Origin: Mesorhizobium sp.
Lineage (GTDB): Bacteria > Pseudomonadota > Alphaproteobacteria > Rhizobiales > Rhizobiaceae
Assembly (NCBI GenBank): GCA_004020875.1
Contig: SAPZ01000007.1
Location: 124,001-188,000 of the forward strand
Direction of reading: 5' to 3'
Length of the DNA stretch: 64,000 nucleotides
Shown here: positions 34,929 through 43,009 of the stretch, in pieces
How the letters are laid out: each line of letters begins with the position of its first letter
Position numbering within the stretch: position 1 is the stretch's first letter
The notes under the pieces: model-generated
The model's database searches: none
Told to the model about the DNA's origin: nothing
The model's input: the letters and a program-made list of their open reading frames with translations, nothing else
Translations under genes and position numbers: made by a program

Positions 34929-34954
34929 CGTAATCGGTTACGTAACCGATTACG
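34929..34954 (-). promoter_or_regulatory. LacI-type operator, 26-bp perfect palindrome
   Basis: The half-site TAATCGGTTAC is followed immediately by its exact complement GTAACCGATTA, with matching flanking bases. The centre is at 34941/34942, about 36 bp upstream of the binding-protein start. A central CG and AACCGATTA-type halves are typical of LacI-family operators, and the operon encodes a LacI regulator. Confidence 0.85.
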
Positions 34955-35063
34955 CGGCAGACTAGGTTGCTATTTTATCAGATGTCAATATCGACGGTAA
35001 GGTGGGCGAGGAGGGCGCTTCGTCGAAGCTGACGTTGGCGATAGAGTGAGGTCTGATCCCTAC

Positions 35064-35247
35064 GGACAGGGCAATCGCATGGGCAGCGCTAGCCCCGCTG
35101 CGTCCCGGCGCTGCGCGCCGGGCCAGCTCTCAACCGCCGAGGCTCGACCTTCGCGAGCTTTAGGTTCCTCGCCCCGCCAAAGGCGGGGAGCGGTGGCTCG
35201 ACGAAGCCGAGGCGGAAAGGCGAGCGCTCCATGCGACTGCCCTGCCC
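35064..35247. repeat. Palindromic intergenic repeat with GGGCA...TGCCC ends
   Basis: GGACAGGGCAATCGCATGG and CCATGCGACTGCCCTGCCC are inverted ends about 184 bp apart. Internal hairpins such as CCCCGCC...GGCGGGG add structure. It lies in the 378-bp gap upstream of the sugar operon and downstream of the flavin oxidoreductase gene. No ORF is supported; the rest of the gap holds the operon promoter and operator. Confidence 0.7.
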
Positions 35248-35283
35248 CCGAGGAGGAGATCACGCGGCTCGCCGTTCCGATAA

Positions 35284-36303
35284 CTACCGCCACCCCAGCG
35301 CCGGGGCGACATGCTTCAGGATCGCTTCGATAACATGGGCGTTGTAGTCGACGCCGAGCTGGTTGGGCACGGTGAGCAGCAGCGTGTCGGCCTCGGCGAT
35401 CGCCTCGTCCTGCCTGAGCTGTTCCACCAGCTTGTCCGGCTCGGCGGCATAAGTGCGGCCGAACACGGCGCGCTTCTCCGGCTCGATATAGCCAAAGTGG
35501 TCCTCGCCCTCGCTGCCGCCGAAATAAGCCCGGTCCATGTCGTTGACGAGGGCGAAAATGCTGCGGCTGACCGAGACGCGGGGCTCCCTGGCATGGCCGG
35601 CTTCCTTCCAGGCGGCGCGATAGGCTCTTATCTGCTTGGCCTGCTGGACATGCAGCGGCTCGCCGCTCTCGTCGAATTTCAGCGTCGAGCTCTGCAGGTT
35701 CATGCCGAGCTTGGCGGCCCATATGGCGGTGGCGTCGGTGGCCGCGCCCCACCAGATGCGGTCGCGCAGTCCGGCCGAGAAGGGTTCGAGCCTGAGCAGG
35801 CCGGGCGGGTTGGGGAACATTGGCCGCGGATTGGGCTGGGCGAAGCCTTCGCCGCGCAACAGGTCGAGGAAGATCTCCGAGTGCCGGCGCGCCATGTCGG
35901 CGTCGCTCTTGCCCTCTTCCGGCACGTAGCCGAAATAGCGCCAGCCATCGATCACCTGCTCGGGCGAGCCGCGGCTGATGCCGAGCTGCAAACGCCCGCC
36001 GGCGATGAGGTCCGCCGCGCCCGCGTCCTCCGCCATGTAAAGCGGGTTCTCGTAGCGCATGTCGATGACGGCGGTGCCGAGCTCGATACGCTTCGTCTTG
36101 GCGCCCGCCGCGGCAAGCAGCGGAAACGGCGAGGCGAGCTGGCGGGCGAAATGGTGGACGCGGTAATAGGCGCCGTCGGCGCCGAGCTCCTCGGCCGCGA
36201 CCGCAAGGTCGATCGACTGCAGCAGCGCGTCGGCGCCCGAGCGCGTGCCCGATTGCGGCGAGGGCGACCAATGCCCGAAGGACAGAAATCCGATCTTCTT
36301 CAT
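35284..36303 (-). CDS. LLM class flavin-dependent oxidoreductase (luciferase-like)
   Basis: From the ATG at 36303, with AGGAATGGAG just upstream, the protein is 339 aa and shows a bacterial luciferase-like TIM barrel: KKIGFLSFGHW, GADGAYYRVHHFARQLASP, TAVIDMRYENPLYMAEDAGA and RLQLGISRGSPEQVIDGWRY. Such enzymes use FMN or F420 for monooxygenation or oxidation. The gene stands alone. The substrate cannot be inferred. A longer frame starting at 36387 adds 28 unconserved residues. Confidence 0.88.
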   Translation of the reverse strand: MKKIGFLSFGHWSPSPQSGTRSGADALLQSIDLAVAAEELGADGAYYRVHHFARQLASPFPLLAAAGAKTKRIELGTAVIDMRYENPLYMAEDAGAADLIAGGRLQLGISRGSPEQVIDGWRYFGYVPEEGKSDADMARRHSEIFLDLLRGEGFAQPNPRPMFPNPPGLLRLEPFSAGLRDRIWWGAATDATAIWAAKLGMNLQSSTLKFDESGEPLHVQQAKQIRAYRAAWKEAGHAREPRVSVSRSIFALVNDMDRAYFGGSEGEDHFGYIEPEKRAVFGRTYAAEPDKLVEQLRQDEAIAEADTLLLTVPNQLGVDYNAHVIEAILKHVAPALGWR

Positions 36304-36596
36304 GGCTCCATTCCTGCTGGAGTGGCCCATCGGCCGCTTAAACTCCTTGTTGCACCAGCAGATAGCCAGGGCAGCGCCGCGATACAACGGACACCGAACG
36401 GATACAGACCGTCAATGAGTTCTTCGAAATGTCCGGTCCAGTTCTCGCGTCAAAGCGCGATCACATCACGGCACATATGGTGCATGTCGGTTCCAGCGGG
36501 CCGATCGGCCTGCGATCACCTCTGGCATTCTCGCCGCCGCCGGAGCGCTGTATCGTCGCGCCAGCCGATGATTCCTCAGCATTGGGCGAAGCCTTC

Positions 36597-37352
36597 ATGC
36601 ATGGTCTGACACCCGTATTTTCCACTGTAACGGCCTCTTTCCTGGCCTCCTTCGTTGAGGTCGTCGAAGCATTCACCATTGTCCTGGCCGTCGGGCTCAC
36701 GCGCAGTTGGCGCCCGGCGCTGACGGGCGCCGCACTGGCGCTTATCCTCCTGGCAGCGCTGGTGCTCGTTTTCGGGCCGCTGCTGGCGCTCGTCCCCATC
36801 GCCACCCTGCAATTCGCGGTCGGCGTGCTCCTGATCCTGTTCGGCATGCGCTGGCTGCGAAAGGCGATCCTGCGCAGCGTCGGCGTGATCGCGATGCATG
36901 ACGAGGAGCAGGCCTTTTCCGAGGAGACGGAGATGTTGCGGCGGCAGGCCGGCGACCGCCGCGCCGATTACCTGGCCGCCGTCGCGTCGTTCAAGGCGGT
37001 GCTGCTCGAGGGTGTCGAAGTGGTCTTTATCGTCATAGCCGTCGGCGCCGCGCACGGGCAGACCCTCTATGCCGGCCTTGGCGCGCTGGCGGCCTTCGTG
37101 CTGGTGATGCTGATCGGCCTTGCCGTGCACCGGCCCCTGGCGCGCGTGCCCGAGAATTCGCTCAAATTCGTCGTCGGGCTGATGCTGACCAGCTTCGGCG
37201 TGTTCTGGACCAGCGAGGGCCTCGGCGCGGCGTGGCCGGGCGCCGACCTCGCTCTGCTCGCCATCTTCGCCGTCATCGCCGCCGCATCCTTTGCCATCGT
37301 GCGCTGGCTGCGCGGCGCCTATCCCGCGCCCGCCGAAGGAATTGCCCGATGA
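36597..37352 (+). CDS. COG4280-type membrane protein, FTR1-like motifs
   Basis: The ATG at 36597 gives 251 aa with six or seven hydrophobic segments. Two related stretches carry glutamates inside the membrane: SFVEVVEAFTIVLAVG (near residue 13) and LLEGVEVVFIVIAVG (near residue 137). The second resembles the REGLEA motif of FTR1/EfeU iron permeases, but without the arginine. The central loop is acidic (EEQAFSEETEMLRR). This fits an uncharacterised family (COG4280-like) that may transport a cation. It overlaps the next gene by ATGA. The function is inferred, not established. Confidence 0.7.
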   Translation: MHGLTPVFSTVTASFLASFVEVVEAFTIVLAVGLTRSWRPALTGAALALILLAALVLVFGPLLALVPIATLQFAVGVLLILFGMRWLRKAILRSVGVIAMHDEEQAFSEETEMLRRQAGDRRADYLAAVASFKAVLLEGVEVVFIVIAVGAAHGQTLYAGLGALAAFVLVMLIGLAVHRPLARVPENSLKFVVGLMLTSFGVFWTSEGLGAAWPGADLALLAIFAVIAAASFAIVRWLRGAYPAPAEGIAR

Positions 37353-37558
37353 TCCGTCTTGTCTTCAAGGAACTCGTCGGCATGTTCGTTGACGACGGCA
37401 ATCTCGCGCTGCTGGCGCTGATCTTGATCGCGCTGGTCACCGCCGCGGTCAAGGTCCTGGGGCTGCCGCCGCTCGTCGGCGGCTTCCTGCTTCTGGGCGG
37501 CTGCCTGGCAATCCTCCTGGAGAGCACCCGCCGCGCCGCGCGCGGCAAGGCGCGCTGA
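37349..37558 (+). CDS. Small two-TM membrane protein
   Basis: The 69-aa protein starts at an ATG overlapping the preceding stop. It has two hydrophobic segments (LALLALILIALVTAAVKVL and LVGGFLLLGGCLAILL) separated by a short loop and ends in a basic tail (RRAARGKAR). Translational coupling suggests it is a small partner subunit of the FTR1-like membrane protein. No family name recognised. Confidence 0.7.
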   Translation: MIRLVFKELVGMFVDDGNLALLALILIALVTAAVKVLGLPPLVGGFLLLGGCLAILLESTRRAARGKAR

Positions 37559-37619
37559 CGGGCGGTTGTTCTCTGCCAAATCGGCGCAAACGCTGGAGAT
37601 TTGGCGGAAGCCTCTCAAC

Positions 37620-37745
37620 CTGTCATTCACGGGCGGAGCGACGCGAAGCGGAGCGCAGACCCGAGGACATTCCATGACCTTGGCGGAGGAACGCAGCGGA
37701 GCAGAATTCTGGACCGCCGAAACACCTCGACGTCACGGAATGGAT
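37620..37745. repeat. Decayed copy of the CGTCAT...ATGACG repeat family
   Basis: GTCATTCACGGGCGGAGCG, GACCCGAGGA, CCATGAC and GCAGAATTCTG match blocks of the copies at 22379-22563 and 55823-55982 in the same order. The inverted ends are less perfect. It fills the gap between two convergent gene groups. Confidence 0.55.
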
Positions 37746-37824
37746 CTGACAAGCGTTTCGGCCAAATCTCCGACGTATGCCGCCTGCCAGGCAACCGTAG
37801 TCGTCGGTCGTTCCGTGCCGGGAA

Positions 37825-38457
37825 CTAGTAGACCGTGAAAAGCGTCGGCAGGTGGCCGCTGAGGCGGGCATACTCGACCACCTCGATCACCGGAAACAGC
37901 GCCAGGAAGTAGAGCCCGTCGCGGAACGTGTTGCGCAGCGCGCGAGTCGAGAACAGCCACTGTTCCTCGTCATGGTAAAGCAGTGGGTTCGGCCAGAAGC
38001 GCGGCGTGCGTTGGGCATAGGCGGCATGGACGGCGCCAAATTTGCCGGCGAGGTACTCGGCCTCCTTACGCGCGGTGAACCGGAAGACGAGGAAGCTTGC
38101 CAGGCCGAGCATCGCGGCCGCCAGCACCGAGCCGAACATCAGCCCGATACCGACCGCGCCGACGGTCGAGAAGAAATAGAGCGGGTTCTGGGTCATCGAG
38201 AACGGGCCGGACACGATCAGCTCGTCATTCTTCCTGCCGCCGACGAAAAGGATGCTCCACAGCCGGCCCAGGAAGCAGGTCAGCACCATCGCAAAGCCGA
38301 TCGTCTCCAGCGCTTCATGTCCGTTCGATCCTTCGGCCAGCGCCGGTCTGCTGAAGAGAAGCAGGATGACGGCAAGCACAGCTGCCACCTGCACGACGAT
38401 CAGTCGCTTGTGCTGGTCGAACGCTTTCGGCGCCGATTTGAGGGACGTGTAGGCCAT
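37825..38457 (-). CDS. Isoprenylcysteine carboxyl methyltransferase-like membrane protein
   Basis: The 210-aa protein has four or five membrane segments. Its C-terminal region resembles ICMT/PEMT methyltransferases: GPFSMTQNPLYFFSTVGAVG (G-P-x-x-x-x-x-N-P-x-Y, binding the SAM and lipid) and RKEAEYLAGKFGAVHAAYAQ followed by RTPRF. In bacteria such proteins methylate membrane lipids or small molecules; their substrates are mostly unknown. It is divergent from the COG4705-type gene. Confidence 0.8.
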   Translation of the reverse strand: MAYTSLKSAPKAFDQHKRLIVVQVAAVLAVILLLFSRPALAEGSNGHEALETIGFAMVLTCFLGRLWSILFVGGRKNDELIVSGPFSMTQNPLYFFSTVGAVGIGLMFGSVLAAAMLGLASFLVFRFTARKEAEYLAGKFGAVHAAYAQRTPRFWPNPLLYHDEEQWLFSTRALRNTFRDGLYFLALFPVIEVVEYARLSGHLPTLFTVY

Positions 38458-38658
38458 TCTTTCTCACCGCTACGGCGCCGAGACGGACGCCGGATTTTCT
38501 CTAGCTCTTCCGCGGCGCGATGACGAGACCCGGCCAATGTATTTGGCCGACCTTACGAATTTGTAAGGACGCGGACAGGCTGCGGTGAATTCGCCTGCCT
38601 AGCCTGACTGCCACGGGTTGTCGGCTTGAACGGAGCGCCGACGACCGGCTCTTACGGG

Positions 38659-39459
38659 ATGACAGCCTTCGCCATGATCATGACAGCCATCGAAGATGGG
38701 TCCGAATTGAACCGGGTCCCGGACGTCGCCATCGATTTCTGGCTGATCAAGATCATGGCTGTGACCATGGGCGAGACGGCGGCTGATTATCTCGCCGTCA
38801 ATCTCGGCCTGGGCCTTACCGGCACGTCGCTCATCATGGCCGTGGTTCTGATTGTCGCGCTCGCCCTGCAATTCGCGCAGAATCGCTACGTGCCCTGGGC
38901 CTACTGGCTGGCGGTCGTGCTGATCAGCATCGTCGGCACGCTGGTCGCCGACAATCTCGTCGACAATTTCGGCGTGCGGCTGGAGACGACGACCATCATC
39001 TTCTCGGTCGCCCTCGCGCTGACCTTCATCGCCTGGTACGTCAGCGAGAAGACCCTGTCGATCCACACCATCTTCACCACCAGGCGCGAAATCTTCTACT
39101 GGCTGGCGATCCTGTTCACCTTTTCGCTCGGCACGACCGCCGGCGATCTGGTCGCCGAGCGCTTCGACATGGGTTATCTCGCGACCGGCCTTATATTTGG
39201 TGCTGTCGTTGCGGCGGTCGCGCTGGCCTGGTTTTTCCTCGGGCTGAACGGCATCCTCGCCTTCTGGCTCGCCTATATCCTGACCCGGCCGTTGGGCGCC
39301 TCCTTCGGCGACCTGCTGGCGCAGCCGGTCGAATATGGCGGCATGGGCTTCGGTACCACTTTCACCAGCCTGACCTTCCTCGGCTGCATCGTGGTCATCG
39401 TTCTTTATATGACGCTGAAGAGCCTGATCGACGAAGATGAGCAGGCTCTGCTCGACTGA
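38659..39459 (+). CDS. COG4705-type multi-pass membrane protein with four repeated motifs
   Basis: About 266 aa from the ATG at 38659; a TTG at 38626 is an alternative and the start is uncertain. At least seven hydrophobic segments are visible. Four related polar motifs sit at regular spacing: MGETAADYLAV, GTLVADNLVD, GTTAGDLVAE and GASFGDLLAQ, each a Gly followed by a conserved Asp. This suggests a fourfold or twofold internal repeat forming a polar pathway. The family has no established function. It lies 238 bp upstream of a two-component system, which may regulate it. Confidence 0.7.
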   Translation: MTAFAMIMTAIEDGSELNRVPDVAIDFWLIKIMAVTMGETAADYLAVNLGLGLTGTSLIMAVVLIVALALQFAQNRYVPWAYWLAVVLISIVGTLVADNLVDNFGVRLETTTIIFSVALALTFIAWYVSEKTLSIHTIFTTRREIFYWLAILFTFSLGTTAGDLVAERFDMGYLATGLIFGAVVAAVALAWFFLGLNGILAFWLAYILTRPLGASFGDLLAQPVEYGGMGFGTTFTSLTFLGCIVVIVLYMTLKSLIDEDEQALLD

Positions 39460-39576
39460 GCGCGATCCATGAACCACCCGTCTCGCAAAAATGTGTAGCG
39501 GTCTTCGATCCACGAATGCGTAAAAGCAGATGGTTAGAGCAATCCATCCGGAATTGCGCCAAGACGACAAGATGGG

Positions 39577-39618
39577 CATGATGCCGTCCGATAGCCGGTT
39601 CACGCTTTCGGCATCATG
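39577..39618. repeat. Dispersed palindrome CATGATGCCG...CGGCATCATG
   Basis: Inverted ends identical to those at 26969-27009, with arms that pair around a GCCGG centre. It lies upstream of the response regulator start; the adjoining GGAATTGCGCC is an arm of the related GAGCAATTCC class. Confidence 0.65.
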
Positions 39619-39697
39619 TCCTGGAGAACCAGCCAGGAAGAGCCCGGCCGGCGCCGCCATGCCGGCAGGGTTGAGGCGGCAAGGACAGCACGGGGCG

Positions 39698-40375
39698 ATG
39701 CGACTTCTGCTTGTTGAGGATGATCCGAGAACCGCCGACTACATCGTTCGCGGGCTGACCGAAGCCGGCCACGTCTGCGATCTCTTGCGCGACGGTCATG
39801 ACGGCCTCTTCGCCGCGACCCGCAACGCTTATGACGTGATCATCGCCGACCGCATGGTTCCAGGCCTCGACGGGCTGTCGATGATCAAGGCGGTGCGCGC
39901 CGCCGGCATCCATACGCCGGCCATCTTCCTGACCTCGATCGGCGGCGTGGACGACCGCGTCGAGGGGCTCGAGGCCGGTGGCGACGACTATCTCGTCAAG
40001 CCCTTCGCCTTTTCCGAGCTGCTTGCCCGCATCAACGCGCTCGGCCGCCGGCCGGCGGCGCAGGAGCAGAAGACGGCTTTGCGCGTCGCCGACCTGGAAA
40101 TGGACCTCATCCAGCGCCGCGTGACCAGGCAGGGCCAGCCGATCGACCTGCAGCCGCGCGAGTTCAGCCTGCTCGAGGTGCTGATGCGCGGCGAAGGCCG
40201 CGTCATCACCCGCACCATGCTTCTGGAGCGCGTCTGGGATTTTCACTTCGACCCCAAGACCAGCGTCGTCGAAACCCATATCAGCCGGCTGCGGGCCAAG
40301 GTCGACAGGCCTTTCGATGTGCCGCTCATCCACACCGTGCGCAACACCGGCTACAGCCTGCATGTCCCCGCCTGA
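39698..40375 (+). CDS. OmpR/PhoB-family response regulator
   Basis: The 225-aa protein (ATG 39698) has a receiver domain with acidic pocket EDD at 7-9, phosphorylation site Asp51 (IIADRMVPG) and Lys in YLVKPFAF, followed by a winged-helix output domain (LQPREFSLLEVLMRGEGRVI, TMLLERVWDFHFDPKTSVVE). It closely resembles PmrA/QseB/CopR-like regulators. A 56-codon upstream extension runs through dispersed repeats and is rejected. The histidine kinase gene follows after 45 bp. Confidence 0.95.
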   Translation: MRLLLVEDDPRTADYIVRGLTEAGHVCDLLRDGHDGLFAATRNAYDVIIADRMVPGLDGLSMIKAVRAAGIHTPAIFLTSIGGVDDRVEGLEAGGDDYLVKPFAFSELLARINALGRRPAAQEQKTALRVADLEMDLIQRRVTRQGQPIDLQPREFSLLEVLMRGEGRVITRTMLLERVWDFHFDPKTSVVETHISRLRAKVDRPFDVPLIHTVRNTGYSLHVPA

Positions 40376-40420
40376 TCTTGCGTCCGCACTTGTAGAGCGA
40401 CCAACCGCGCTTGCGGTCAC

Positions 40421-41800
40421 ATGAGCGAGAGGCGCTCCAGCCTGCTGCGCAGCACGCCGTTCCGGCTGGCGCTGACCTTCGCCTTCCTGTTCCTGCTTGC
40501 CTTTATCCTGTCCGGTGCGGTCGTCTATCAGTTGATGAGCGCCTCGCTCGCCAGGCAGCTCGATCAATCGATCAAGGAGACCTACTCCCTGATCGCCGCG
40601 ACCTATTCGGAGACGGACAAGGAGGACCTCACCACCGCCGTGAAGGACCACGCCCAGTTCAGTCAGGACAAGGACCAGATCTTTTCGCTCACCGATCGCG
40701 CCGGCAAGCGCCTCGCCGGGGATTTCACCGCTTCAGGCCTGCCGGACGGGTTTTCGATGTTCGCAGCCGACTTGCCAGGTGTGCCGCCAGGTACCGAATA
40801 TCGCGCCTATTCGGGCACGGTCGGCAACAACAATTTGACCGTCGCCTTCTCGCTCTCGGAAACCGAGGATCTCGAGATGATCGTGCTGATGAGCTTCGGC
40901 TGGGGCACGCTCTTCATCACCGTTCTGGCGATAGCCGGCGGCGCGGTGCTTGCCTCGCGCGTGCAACGGCGGCTCGACGGCATCGCCAGCACCATGGACG
41001 ACGTCTCGCATGGCCGGCTCGACGCGCGCATCCCGCTGATCGGCAGCGGCGACGACATCGACGCCGTCTCCGCCCAGGTGAATGCGGCGCTCGAGCGCCT
41101 GTCCGCCTTGGTCGACGGCATGCGCGAAGTGAGCGCCAACATCGCTCATGATCTCAAGACGCCGCTCAACCGTCTGCAGATGATCCTGGAATCCGCCGCC
41201 GATAAGACGGTGTCCGGCGAAGATGTCTCGGCCGAGTTGACCGACGCCCGCGCCGAAAGCCAGCAGATTAACAGCACCTTTGACGCGCTTCTCCGCATCG
41301 CCCAGATCGAAGCCGGCGCCCGCAAGGCCCGTTTCGTCGATCTCGACGTCGGGCCGATCGTCGAGACCATCGGCGACGTTTATGCCGATGTCGCGGAGGA
41401 TGACGGCAAGTCGCTGTCGACGAGTGTCGTTCCGGGTACGAAATGGTATATTCACGGCGACCGGGACCTGCTGATGCAGATGCTCGCCAATCTGGTCGAG
41501 AACGCGCTTCGGCATTGCCCGCCGGGCACCGCGATCGGGCTTTCAGTGACCAGGGACGGCAGCCAAGTCCTCATCCATGTCCGCGACAATGGCCCGGGCA
41601 TTCCCGCCGAGGAACGCGAAAAGGTATTCCGCCGCCTGTACCGGCTGGATGCGAGCCGCACGACGCCGGGCAGTGGCCTGGGCCTGAGCCTGGTCAAGGC
41701 GGTGGCGGACCTGCATGGCGCCGCTATAACTCTTGAGGATTGCAACCCGGGTCTCGGCGTGACCGTCAGCTTTCCGGCCGTGCGAGCACCCGTTGCCTGA
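40421..41800 (+). CDS. Sensor histidine kinase
   Basis: The 459-aa protein has an N-terminal membrane segment (TFAFLFLLAFILSGAVVY), a periplasmic sensor of about 130 residues, a second membrane segment (LFITVLAIAGGAVLA) and HAMP linker. The DHp H-box is VSANIAHDLKTPLNRL, with His near residue 242. The catalytic domain has LVENALRHCPPG, DNGPGIP and GSGLGLSLVKAVADLHG. It is the cognate kinase of the preceding regulator. The signal is unknown; candidate outputs are the flanking membrane protein and glycosyltransferase genes. Confidence 0.95.
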   Translation: MSERRSSLLRSTPFRLALTFAFLFLLAFILSGAVVYQLMSASLARQLDQSIKETYSLIAATYSETDKEDLTTAVKDHAQFSQDKDQIFSLTDRAGKRLAGDFTASGLPDGFSMFAADLPGVPPGTEYRAYSGTVGNNNLTVAFSLSETEDLEMIVLMSFGWGTLFITVLAIAGGAVLASRVQRRLDGIASTMDDVSHGRLDARIPLIGSGDDIDAVSAQVNAALERLSALVDGMREVSANIAHDLKTPLNRLQMILESAADKTVSGEDVSAELTDARAESQQINSTFDALLRIAQIEAGARKARFVDLDVGPIVETIGDVYADVAEDDGKSLSTSVVPGTKWYIHGDRDLLMQMLANLVENALRHCPPGTAIGLSVTRDGSQVLIHVRDNGPGIPAEEREKVFRRLYRLDASRTTPGSGLGLSLVKAVADLHGAAITLEDCNPGLGVTVSFPAVRAPVA

Positions 41801-41857
41801 GGGTGGGATGATAGAGCAATAGCCGGCGGCCGGGGACGCACCACGATGCCGGCTGTC

Positions 41858-43009
41858 TCAGCGTGGTCGCCATGTGATGGCGGAATTGGTCACATAGTTC
41901 CAAGCCGCGCCCACCGCAGCCGCCGCCAGACCCGCCATCCACCAGCGCGAGGGATTCGTGTAGAGCAGGCTCGACACGCCGACGCCGGCCACCACGCCGA
42001 AACTGCACAGGGCCGCGAACATGCCGAAGCCCGTCAGGAACCGCCAGCCCCGCCGGCGCAGGTCCCGGTAGGTGAAGGCATTGTTGAGCGTGTAGTTGAA
42101 GGCCATGGCGGTGAACATTGCTGCCGTCTGGGCTGCAGTGAATGGCAGGCCCTCTGACAGAAGGGCATGCAGGGCCGCGAGATGGACGAACACGCCGGCG
42201 GAGCCGACGAGACCGAAGGCAAGAAACCGCGTCGAGATCAAGTCTCCCGACGCCTTGGCGATCAGCAGGCCGATATATTCGAATACGACCATCGAATCGA
42301 GTTTGCTCTGTCCATGGAGGCGAGGACCGAACACATAGGGAATTTCCTTGATCCGCATGGCCGGTGAGGACGCCACGATGTCCAGCAGGATCTTGAAGCC
42401 CTGTCGCGACAAACGCGGCGCGACCGCATCGACGATTTCACGGCGCGCCATGAAGAAACCGCTCATCGGATCACGGATCGGCGTCTTCAGGAGCAATTGC
42501 GCAAGGCGTGTCGCAAGCCTGCTGCCGTTCGTGCGCAGCTTGGTCATCGCCCCGTCGGCGCTGCCGTCATCCTGGTAGCGGCTGGCGATCACCATGTCGG
42601 CCTCGCCGGCACGAACGATTTCGAACATCGCGGACAAGCGCGTTTCGTCATGCTGGAGGTCGCCGTCCATGACCGCGACGACAGGCGCCGAGCTCGACAG
42701 GATGCCCTCCAGGCAAGCACCGGCAAGGCCGCGGCGAGCAATGCGCCTGATGGCGCGAACGCGGTGATCGATCGCCGCGATATCGCGAACCGCCGCTATC
42801 GTTCCGTCTTTCGAATCGTCATCGACGAAGACGACTTCCCACTGGATATGTGCAAGCGCCTCGCGCAACCTGGCGACCAGCAACCCGATATTGGCGCGCT
42901 CGTTCAGCGTCGGGACGACGATGGTGAGTTCGGCGCTTCCACGTGAGGCAACGGCATGTCCGTGCATCGGATCAGCGTCGAGCGGCATCCGGGGCGTGGC
43001 CTGATTCAT
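41858..43009 (-). CDS. GT2 glycosyltransferase fused to a GtrA-like membrane domain
   Basis: The 383-aa protein has a DPM1-like GT2 domain: LTIVVPTLNERANIGLLVAR, VFVDDDSKDGT, VAVMDGDLQHDETRL and DPMSGFFMARREIVDAV. This is joined to a C-terminal GtrA-like domain with four membrane segments (residues about 255-380). Such enzymes transfer a sugar onto undecaprenyl phosphate and flip it. It overlaps the GT39 gene by ATGA, so lipid-linked sugar made here probably feeds that enzyme. The nature of the sugar is unknown. Confidence 0.9.
   Translation of the reverse strand: MNQATPRMPLDADPMHGHAVASRGSAELTIVVPTLNERANIGLLVARLREALAHIQWEVVFVDDDSKDGTIAAVRDIAAIDHRVRAIRRIARRGLAGACLEGILSSSAPVVAVMDGDLQHDETRLSAMFEIVRAGEADMVIASRYQDDGSADGAMTKLRTNGSRLATRLAQLLLKTPIRDPMSGFFMARREIVDAVAPRLSRQGFKILLDIVASSPAMRIKEIPYVFGPRLHGQSKLDSMVVFEYIGLLIAKASGDLISTRFLAFGLVGSAGVFVHLAALHALLSEGLPFTAAQTAAMFTAMAFNYTLNNAFTYRDLRRRGWRFLTGFGMFAALCSFGVVAGVGVSSLLYTNPSRWWMAGLAAAAVGAAWNYVTNSAITWRPR

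Noticed and set aside
35064..35247. CRISPR-like or riboswitch structure upstream of the sugar operon
   Set aside because: The repeats are inverted, not direct, and the block lies upstream of the operator and promoter rather than in a 5' leader.
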